Positions 9,636 through 15,298 of a stretch of 15,298 nt of DNA are shown one piece after another. This DNA comes from an uncultured Prevotella sp. (GTDB lineage: Bacteria > Bacteroidota > Bacteroidia > Bacteroidales > Bacteroidaceae): assembly GCA_900319895.1 (NCBI GenBank), contig ONQK01000207.1, positions 1 through 15,298 on the forward strand, in the 5' to 3' direction. Position 1 is the first letter of the stretch. Every line of letters starts with the position of its first letter. The notes beneath the pieces are model-generated. The model saw only the letters and a program-made list of their open reading frames with translations, had not been told where the DNA came from and made no database searches. The position numbers were made by a program, and so were the translations under genes.

Positions 9636-10898
9636 ATGTCTGCGCATTTAGGACTTTTAGCCGGTATTTCCATAGCCATGCTTTTCTCTGCTTTTTTTTC
9701 GGGGATGGAGATAGCGTTTGTGTCCAGCAACCGGCTGCTGGCAGAGGTAGACCGTGGCAAAAACGTCTTTTCCCAAGGCCTCCTGAAAAAGTTTTACCAA
9801 CATCCTGACCATTTTGTCAGCACCATGCTCGTTGGCAATAACATTGCGCTGGTGGTATATGGAATCTTGATCGCAACCTTTTTTGACCGAACTGTTTTTG
9901 ATGGCTTCTCGCCTGGCTTTACGGTGCCTGCCGACACGATAATATCTACCGTGATAGTCCTTTTTACAGGCGAGTTCCTACCCAAGGTGCTCTTCAAAAG
10001 CAACCCCAACCGCATGTTGACGCTCTTTGCCCTGCCTGCCTACGTCTGCTATGTCCTGCTGTGGCCCATAGCACAGTTCGCCACCTTTCTTTCCAAGCAC
10101 TTGTTGTGTTTGGTGGGCATCAAGATGCAAAACGACCAGGCCGACGAGGAATTTTCCAAGATAGACCTCGACTACCTGTTGCAGACAACCATCGAGAATG
10201 CAGCCAGCGATGACGACATAGAGGAAGAGGTCAAAATCTTCCAGAACGCCTTGGACTTTTCAGAGACCAAGGTGCGCGACTGCATGGTTCCAAGGACGGA
10301 AATCTACGGCGTAGAGCAAGGATGCTCGGAAGAAGACCTGAAGAGCATGTTCATAGAGAGTGGGCACTCTAAGATCGTGGTCTACAGAGAAGACATCGAC
10401 CACATCGTCGGCTATATCCACTCCTCGGAGATGTTCCGCCATCTGGACAACTGGCGCGACAGCATCCGCGAAATGCCATTCGTGCCGGAAACCATGTCGG
10501 CGCAGAAACTGATGCAGACGTTCTTGCAGCAGAAAAAGTCGTTGGGCGTGGTCGTCGACGAGTTTGGAGGCACCAGCGGCATCGTCGCCTTGGAAGACAT
10601 CGTGGAAGAAATCTTCGGCGAGATAGAGGATGAGCACGACAGTGAAAAATACATCGCAAAGCAGATCGGCGAGAGCGAATTTGTGCTCTCGGCACGCCTG
10701 GAAATCGACAAGGTGAACGAGATGTTCGACCTGGACTTGCCCGAGGGCGACGACTACAAGACCGTGGGCGGGCTCATCCTGCACGAGTTCCAGAGCTTTC
10801 CGAAGCTCAACGAAATGGTGCATATCGGGAAATTCCATTTCAAGATTGTTAAAAACACCATGACCAAGATTGAGCTGGTGAGAATGCGGGTGGAATGA
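9636..10898 (+). CDS. CNNM/CorC-type membrane protein with CBS pair ('hemolysin' family)
   Basis: The 420 residues hold three parts. An N-terminal DUF21/CNNM membrane domain (about 1-190) has hydrophobic segments near 5-22, 62-82, 98-118 and 128-150 and the motifs FFSGMEIAFVS and GEFLPKVLF. A CBS pair follows (about 212-330), containing MVPRTEIYGV, HSKIVVY and the hallmark DEFGGTSGIVALEDIVEE. A C-terminal CorC_HlyC transporter-associated domain (about 345-418) includes YKTVGGLI. Characterised relatives transport or regulate Mg2+ or related cations; the name hemolysin is historical. GldE of gliding Bacteroidetes is also in this family, but the setting gives no reason to call gliding here. It starts 30 bases after lptC and is probably the last gene of that operon. 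No strong intrinsic terminator is visible right after it. Confidence 0.9.
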   Translation: MSAHLGLLAGISIAMLFSAFFSGMEIAFVSSNRLLAEVDRGKNVFSQGLLKKFYQHPDHFVSTMLVGNNIALVVYGILIATFFDRTVFDGFSPGFTVPADTIISTVIVLFTGEFLPKVLFKSNPNRMLTLFALPAYVCYVLLWPIAQFATFLSKHLLCLVGIKMQNDQADEEFSKIDLDYLLQTTIENAASDDDIEEEVKIFQNALDFSETKVRDCMVPRTEIYGVEQGCSEEDLKSMFIESGHSKIVVYREDIDHIVGYIHSSEMFRHLDNWRDSIREMPFVPETMSAQKLMQTFLQQKKSLGVVVDEFGGTSGIVALEDIVEEIFGEIEDEHDSEKYIAKQIGESEFVLSARLEIDKVNEMFDLDLPEGDDYKTVGGLILHEFQSFPKLNEMVHIGKFHFKIVKNTMTKIELVRMRVE

Positions 10899-11075
10899 CT
10901 TGTTGCATCCGGCCGCCCTTTTTTTCGATGAATGCGAGGCCCGCCGGCCAATCTTGATGCCTTTTTGCTTCAATTTTTAACTTTTTGGCAGCTTGAAAAT
11001 GACAAAACGCTGACAAAAATGACTTTTTTGAGCATATTTTTTGTGTAAAAATGAAAATTTTAATGAATTTCTTTG

Positions 11076-11083
11076 TATTTTTG
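11076..11083 (+). promoter_or_regulatory. -7 promoter box TATTTTTG for the PpiD-like gene
   Basis: TATTTTTG matches TAnnTTTG exactly and sits 75 bases before the ATG of the isomerase gene in AT-rich sequence. A second run, TATTTTTTG at 11035-11043, has the wrong internal spacing. No clear -33 TTTG is seen at the usual 19-21 bases. Confidence 0.45.
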
Positions 11084-11092
11084 TACGCTAAA

Positions 11093-11110
11093 CTTCCCGA
11101 CTTGGGGAAG
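11093..11110 (+). promoter_or_regulatory. Small stem-loop in the 5' leader of the PpiD-like gene
   Basis: CTTCCC (11093-11098) and GGGAAG (11105-11110) form a perfect 6-bp stem with loop GACTTG. It begins about ten bases after the proposed promoter box, so it would lie at the very 5' end of the mRNA, where such hairpins often protect against decay. It is the only G+C-rich segment in an otherwise AT-rich leader. Confidence 0.35.
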
Positions 11111-11158
11111 GCAGGCTTATTTCAATAGTTATCAAATAATAAAAACAAAAATAATAAA

Positions 11159-13300
11159 ATGGCAGCAATTGGAAAAATCAGAAGTTGGGGGCCGACACTC
11201 GTAGTAGTCATTGGCCTTGCCCTGCTTGCATTTATTGCAGAAGAAGCTTTTCGCTCATGTGAAGCAACAAGTAACAGTCAGCGACAGCAAATTGGTGAAG
11301 TGTTAGGGAACAAAATCGATGTTCAAGCGTTCCAGAAACTGATGGATGAGTACACGGACGTGTACAAAGTGACACAGGGACGTGAGAACCTCACGGACGA
11401 GGAACACACCCGGATCAAGGACATGGTTTGGGACGCCTATGTACAAAGCCAGATCCTCGAAGACGAGACCCGAAAGCTGGGGCTCACCGTCACGGATGAG
11501 GAGTTACAGAACATTTTGAACCAAGGGACGCATCCCGCATTGATGCAGACACCTTTCGTCAACAGAGAAACGGGACGCTTCGACGTGAATGCCCTGAAAC
11601 AATTCCTGGGCGAGTACAAAAAAGCACAGTCAGGAGGCGCCCAGGCGGTGGAACAATACAAATCGTTCTATAACTATTGGACTTTTGTCGAGAAAAACCT
11701 GCGTCAGCAACTTTTGATGGAAAAATACCAGAACCTCTTCTCGCATTGTCTGCTCTCCAACCCCGTCTCGGCAAAGATGAGCTTCAAGGACGAGAACGAG
11801 GAAAGCGACATCCGCCTGGCAGCCATCCCGTATTCTTCCATCAATGACAACCAAGTCACCGTCTCCGACAGCGATTTGAAAGCTAAGTATGAAGAATACA
11901 AGAGTCGTTTCAAGCAGAACGTGGAGACACGCGACATCAAGTATGTGGCATTCCAGGTGCAGGCGTCCGAAGCAGACAAGGCAGCCATCGACAAGGAAGT
12001 GAAAGAGTTCGCTGCCCAGCTGCAAACCGCGGGCGACCCTGCCGAAGTGGTGCGCAAGAGCAATTCAAACGTTCCCTACCTGGGCATTCCAGTGTCAAAG
12101 ACAGCATTCCCGTCCGACATTGCGGCGAAAATCGACTCCATGAGCGTCGGCGCAGTGGTGGGGCCTTATGAGAATGCGGCCGACAACACGCTGAACGTCA
12201 TCAAGCTGACGGCCAAGACACAATTGCCCGACTCGGTGGAGTTCCGCATGATTCAAGTATTTGCAGACGATGCAGCTGAGACACAGCGCAAGGCAGACAG
12301 CATCTTCGCAGCAGTAAAGGCAGGCGGCGACTTCGAGCTGATTGCCAAGAAATATGGCCAGACGGGCGAAAAGACATGGTTGACAACCCGTGAATACGAA
12401 AACTCGCCGTCTTTGGACAAGGACACGAGAACTTATCTGATGGCGCTGAACACCATGTCGGTCAACGAAGTGAGGAAGTTGGAGATGCCCAACGCCAGCA
12501 TGGTTGTCCAGGTGCTCAACCGCAAGAACTTCATCACCAAATACACGGCGGCTGTGGTGAAGCGCACCATCGGCTTCTCACGCGACACCTATAGCCAGGC
12601 TTACAACAAGTTCAGCCAGTTCGTCAGCGAGAACCAGACGCTGGAAGGCATGGAAAAGAACGCCGCGAAATATGGCTACGTCGTGCAGGAGCGCCAGGAC
12701 ATGAGCAGCGCGGAGAATTACGTTGCCGGAATCAGCGGCACCAAGGAGGCTTTGCGCTGGATCTTTGAGGCAAAGGAGGGCAAGGTGTCGCCGCTTTATG
12801 AATGCGGCAACAACGACCAGCTGCTCGTGGTGGCCATGACAAAGGTGAACCCGGAGGGCTACCGCTCGCTCGACAACAAGCAGATCAACGACTACATCCG
12901 CACAGAGGTGTTGAAGGACAAGAAGGCAGCCATGATTGCCGAGAAGCTCAAGGGTGTCAACAGCATCGAGGGCGCAGAGAAACAGGGCGCCAAAGTGTCT
13001 GAGGTGAACCAGATTACGTTCTCCTCACCGGTGTTCATCAGTGCCACCGGGGCAAGCGAGCCGGCGCTCTCGGGAGCTGTGGCTGCAACGCAAAAGGGCA
13101 AGCTCGGCAAGCATCCTGTCAAAGGAAACGCCGGAGTGTATGTCTTCCAGGTGGTTGACAAGAAGATGCGCGAGGGCAAGCTCGAGCTGAAGGAGCAGGA
13201 GGCACGCCAGCGCCAGAAGGCCAAGCAGGCGGCAGGCAACTTCATGAGCGAGCTGTACATGAAGGCCAAGGTGGCGGACAAACGCTATCTGTTCTTCTAG
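11159..13300 (+). CDS. PpiD/SurA-like peptidyl-prolyl isomerase and periplasmic chaperone
   Basis: The 713-residue product starts with a short cytoplasmic end and one membrane anchor (PTLVVVIGLALLAFIAE, about 12-28), the topology of PpiD rather than soluble SurA. A SurA_N-like helical chaperone region follows (about 40-200), with VTDEELQNILN typical of the family. A parvulin (PPIC) domain lies at about 345-460, recognised by FRMIQVFADD and AVKAGGDFELIAKKYG. About 250 further residues form a second chaperone-like part with weak parvulin resemblance (around 520-560), ending in a charged helix (about 670-700). Family members sit at the Sec exit and help newly exported outer-membrane and periplasmic proteins fold. 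Whether the isomerase site is active cannot be judged by eye. The gene has its own promoter box and leader after the lptC operon. It is longer than E. coli PpiD (about 620 residues). Confidence 0.9.
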   Translation: MAAIGKIRSWGPTLVVVIGLALLAFIAEEAFRSCEATSNSQRQQIGEVLGNKIDVQAFQKLMDEYTDVYKVTQGRENLTDEEHTRIKDMVWDAYVQSQILEDETRKLGLTVTDEELQNILNQGTHPALMQTPFVNRETGRFDVNALKQFLGEYKKAQSGGAQAVEQYKSFYNYWTFVEKNLRQQLLMEKYQNLFSHCLLSNPVSAKMSFKDENEESDIRLAAIPYSSINDNQVTVSDSDLKAKYEEYKSRFKQNVETRDIKYVAFQVQASEADKAAIDKEVKEFAAQLQTAGDPAEVVRKSNSNVPYLGIPVSKTAFPSDIAAKIDSMSVGAVVGPYENAADNTLNVIKLTAKTQLPDSVEFRMIQVFADDAAETQRKADSIFAAVKAGGDFELIAKKYGQTGEKTWLTTREYENSPSLDKDTRTYLMALNTMSVNEVRKLEMPNASMVVQVLNRKNFITKYTAAVVKRTIGFSRDTYSQAYNKFSQFVSENQTLEGMEKNAAKYGYVVQERQDMSSAENYVAGISGTKEALRWIFEAKEGKVSPLYECGNNDQLLVVAMTKVNPEGYRSLDNKQINDYIRTEVLKDKKAAMIAEKLKGVNSIEGAEKQGAKVSEVNQITFSSPVFISATGASEPALSGAVAATQKGKLGKHPVKGNAGVYVFQVVDKKMREGKLELKEQEARQRQKAKQAAGNFMSELYMKAKVADKRYLFF

Positions 13301-13322
13301 GAAAAGACAGGCATGTAGCTAT

Positions 13323-13376
13323 CACATATGGAATGCGGCTGGTCAACCATTTGACCAGCCGCATTCTCTCTATGTG
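13323..13376. terminator. Long perfect hairpin between convergent genes (bidirectional terminator-like)
   Basis: GAATGCGGCTGGTCAA (13331-13346) and its exact complement (13351-13366) form a 16-bp stem with a 4-base loop CCAT. An outer 6-bp stem, CACATA 13323-13328 with TATGTG 13371-13376, extends it. It lies 22 bases after the isomerase stop and 48 bases after the endonuclease stop on the other strand. Neither side has a T run, so it may work as a factor-dependent or 3'-end-protecting structure rather than a standard intrinsic terminator. Confidence 0.65.
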
Positions 13377-13378
13377 GC

Positions 13379-13405
13379 GTCCTTCGCCAGCCTCTCGCGA
13401 AGGAC
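13379..13405. terminator. Second hairpin downstream of the endonuclease gene
   Basis: GTCCTTCGC (13379-13387) and GCGAAGGAC (13397-13405) form a perfect 9-bp stem with a 9-base loop, starting 19 bases past the endonuclease stop on the minus strand. There is no T tract. With the hairpin at 13323-13376 it fills the gap between the two convergent genes. Confidence 0.5.
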
Positions 13406-13424
13406 CATTATACTCCTCTGCCGG

Positions 13425-15041
13425 CTATTGCACCCTGACTTTCTTGCCATTGACGATGTACAGTCCTTGCGGCAGGTTTTCCATCGCCTCGGCATAGCTC
13501 GCTGCCGTGCGCACCTTCACGCCTTGCAGGGTGTACACCTCGACGGCGGGGCTGCCGGCCTCTGTCTCAGGGTTGTCGATGGCCGTCGCGTCTCTCAGGC
13601 TGCCCACCTTCTTGTAGAGCTGCGGATATGCGTTGTATCTGCCGCTTGACTTGCAGGTGGAGAAGCGGGGGTTGGAGGCCGTGGTGTTGTAGCAGATGAA
13701 ATACTCGGGGAAGGCCACGTTCTTGATCTTCACGTTGCCCTTGTCGAACTTGATGCTCCATTTTGCCGTGTTGCTCGAGCGGCTGGTCTCAACGTCCAGC
13801 TGGGTGGCTGCCGCATTGAGTGCCAGGTAGCTGCCGGTGGCGGGGTCGTACAAGGTGTATTCGCCGCGCTTTCCGCCGAGGATGAGCTCGTGCGGGCTGT
13901 AGCCGGTGTTGAACTTCGTGGTGATCCTGTCACCGTTGATTTCCACGGCCATGGGGCTGCGCTGCGTCTTTTTGCTGATGACGACGATGTCGCCCATGCC
14001 CTGCCCGTGGGTCTCGTTCACGATCAAGTAGCTCGCGCCGAGCTCCAGGTCGCCGCTATAGTCCACCTTCTCGTAGGTCTGTGTGCCTTTTGAAGCTTTG
14101 ACCGTGGAGGCGTCAAACGGCGTGGTGGGCTCGGTGATGGTGCCGCTGGTGTAATGGGCGCCGGCGTAGCTGCCGTACCTGAACACCTTCTGCTGCTGCT
14201 TGCCCCAGACATACTCTTCCAGGCCGGGGAAGTCGACGAAGGGGTTGCGGTTGCCCTGAATGCGGTAGACCATGTTGTTGCGGTCTATCTCTTTTTGGCT
14301 GACGGGGTCTTCCTTGGCCCATTTCATGAGCAACTCCATCACCCAGGGGACGAAGGGCGTGTGCGCGTTCCCGGAGAAGATCTCCTGCACCTTGTTGCTG
14401 GCACTGCTCGTCACGCTAGTCCAGGTGGGGATGTCCTTCTCATAGCAGGTGGCCATGTAGAAGTAAACCCGCGCCAAGTCGCCCTTGTACTCCTTGTTGG
14501 GCTCGAAGACCAGGCCGTCGTACGCCGTGTTCGTGCTCTTGCCGAACTTGCTGAAACCGCCGTAGGAGGTGAACTTCTCGCCGCTGGTCGTGCCGTAGGG
14601 ATAGTTGTTGCGGCGGCTGTTCACATAGTAGTCCGTGGGGAAGACGTGCATCAGGTCGGTGGCCATGGGCAGCGCGCCGATGCCGCCGAACCAGCTCTTG
14701 GGCATGCTGTGCTCGCGGTTGTAGCAGATGCCCTCGCCGGCGTTGCCCGAGGTGACTTTGACAACGCCCTGCTGATGGGTGTAATACTCATAATACGACA
14801 TGATGGAGTACAGGTCCATGATGTAGCCGTTGCGACCCACGTCGGAGTACTTGTAGTCCACCCACAGCTGGTCGTAGCTGTCCACGTCGGGGTTCTTGAT
14901 GATCTGGTGCAGCGCCGTCTTCAGGCTCTTGCCCTTGGTGCCGTCTGCTGTGGCGTAATAACGCCCGGTTTGGTTGGGGCCTTGCGCCCACATGAGCGTC
15001 TGCGACAATAGCAGGACGCCTAATACTAACTTTTTCTTCAT
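13425..15041 (-). CDS. Secreted endonuclease I-family nuclease with type IX-like C-terminal tail
   Basis: The 538 residues begin with a signal peptide (MKKKLVLGVLLLSQTLMWAQ, 1-20). An endonuclease I domain covers about 22-290. It shows CYNREHSMPKSWFGG (106-120; the catalytic His of the beta-beta-alpha metal fold), DLMHVFPTDYYVNSRRNNYP (129-148), ARVYFYMATCY (190-200) and IQGNRNPFVDFP (261-272). These nucleases cut DNA, and often RNA, without much sequence preference. Residues about 320-480 form a beta-rich region I do not recognise. The last 40 or so residues, with VYTLQGVKV and ending LPQGLYIVNGKKVRVQ, match the style of Por/type IX C-terminal sorting domains, so export to the cell surface or medium is likely. 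Nutrient scavenging or biofilm DNA degradation are plausible roles. Codon use is strongly GC-rich, which creates long false frames on the other strand. Convergent with the isomerase gene. Confidence 0.92.
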   Translation of the reverse strand: MKKKLVLGVLLLSQTLMWAQGPNQTGRYYATADGTKGKSLKTALHQIIKNPDVDSYDQLWVDYKYSDVGRNGYIMDLYSIMSYYEYYTHQQGVVKVTSGNAGEGICYNREHSMPKSWFGGIGALPMATDLMHVFPTDYYVNSRRNNYPYGTTSGEKFTSYGGFSKFGKSTNTAYDGLVFEPNKEYKGDLARVYFYMATCYEKDIPTWTSVTSSASNKVQEIFSGNAHTPFVPWVMELLMKWAKEDPVSQKEIDRNNMVYRIQGNRNPFVDFPGLEEYVWGKQQQKVFRYGSYAGAHYTSGTITEPTTPFDASTVKASKGTQTYEKVDYSGDLELGASYLIVNETHGQGMGDIVVISKKTQRSPMAVEINGDRITTKFNTGYSPHELILGGKRGEYTLYDPATGSYLALNAAATQLDVETSRSSNTAKWSIKFDKGNVKIKNVAFPEYFICYNTTASNPRFSTCKSSGRYNAYPQLYKKVGSLRDATAIDNPETEAGSPAVEVYTLQGVKVRTAASYAEAMENLPQGLYIVNGKKVRVQ

Positions 15042-15187
15042 AGTTTTTTTTTATAAATTGAATAATAGAATGAATAAAGTCGATACAGGGGTTCCACAGG
15101 CCGTGACGCGAGGTGACGAAGGAAGGTTGCCAGAGGACAACTTGCTTTAGCAGCTGACAATCGAAAGGTCCACATCCAATGAAGTCG

Positions 15188-15195
15188 CAAATATA
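15188..15195 (-). promoter_or_regulatory. -7 promoter box TATATTTG upstream of the endonuclease gene
   Basis: On the minus strand 15195 to 15188 reads TATATTTG, a perfect TAnnTTTG match, preceded by a T-rich run and by CCTTGTG, whose TTG lies about 14 bases upstream, closer than usual for a -33 element. Transcription from here would give a leader of about 140 bases before the ATG at 15041. I see no gene in 15042-15298. The outer part (15230-15298) is unassigned. Confidence 0.5.
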
Positions 15196-15298
15196 ATAAA
15201 AAAAACACACAAGGCTGTATGCCCAGACGCTTTTTTGTGAAATTTCCCCATCTTTCGAGCCCTTGGGCCGCCTGGAGGGGATGGAGAATGGAAAAAAA

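Larger units (their letters stand above)
10899..11158 (+). other. Gap between the CNNM-type and PpiD-like genes, holding the latter's leader
   Basis: These 260 bases hold no credible gene. Just after the stop there is a GC-rich patch (about 10909-10950) with CCGGC and GCCGG that can pair around a T run, so weak termination is possible. The remainder is AT-rich and carries the promoter box at 11076-11083 and a small leader hairpin at 11093-11110. The leader after the box is about 70 bases and has no Shine-Dalgarno sequence before the ATG. Confidence 0.5.

Noticed and set aside
14154..15011. Plus-strand frame of 285 codons antisense to the endonuclease
   Set aside because: Its length comes from GC-rich third positions of the real gene; the product is Val, Ala, His and Leu-rich with no recognisable motif.
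15100..15120. Short direct repeat GTGACG upstream of the endonuclease
   Set aside because: Only two 6-base copies are present, too few and too short to support a repeat or operator call.

Overview
The window looks like a chromosomal segment of a Bacteroidales bacterium, most likely Prevotella or a close relative. This rests on the long SecA with a C-terminal zinc tail, the Bacteroidetes order of a barrel protein, LptC, a CNNM/CorC 'hemolysin' and a PpiD-like isomerase, a secreted endonuclease I with a type IX-style C-terminal tail, a DUF4105/Lnb-type protein, and several matches to the Bacteroidetes -7 promoter box TAnnTTTG with few Shine-Dalgarno sequences. The genus is an inference, because no rRNA is present.

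Left part (1-2300) is visibly AT-richer than the rest. It holds the first 516 codons of a minus-strand, membrane-anchored phosphoethanolamine transferase whose end lies outside the window. Upstream of it are about 400 bases without a gene but full of RNA-like secondary structure. A roughly 200-nt element has ends that pair (1654-1852), nested stems and a strong apical hairpin. Next to it is a terminator-like hairpin (1857-1878) and a perfect minus-strand TAnnTTTG box (1957-1964). I could not assign it to an RNA family. It is the most interesting part of the window, either an independent small RNA (6S-like in outline) or a long structured leader of the transferase gene. A bidirectional terminator at 2252-2289 separates it from secA.

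Centre-left (2313-7506), minus strand: a DUF4105/Lnb-type integral membrane protein, probably a lipoprotein N-acyltransferase, overlaps a small secreted protein of unknown function by 11 bp. About 120 bp further on comes secA, the ATPase of the general secretion pathway.

Centre-right (7634-13300), plus strand, divergent from the Lnb-type gene: an outer-membrane barrel protein, lptC (LPS export) and a CNNM/CorC-type membrane protein lie 30-34 bp apart and look like one operon. A large PpiD/SurA-like chaperone/isomerase follows with its own promoter.

Right end (13425-15041), minus strand: a secreted endonuclease I-family nuclease, convergent with the isomerase gene. Two perfect hairpins fill the gap between them. 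Its upstream region carries a TAnnTTTG box.

The common theme is envelope biogenesis: protein export (SecA), folding of exported proteins (PpiD-like), lipoprotein maturation (Lnb-type), LPS transport (LptC), LPS head-group modification (phosphoethanolamine transferase) and an exported nuclease. No CRISPR array, tRNA, rRNA, insertion sequence or recognisable defence system was seen.
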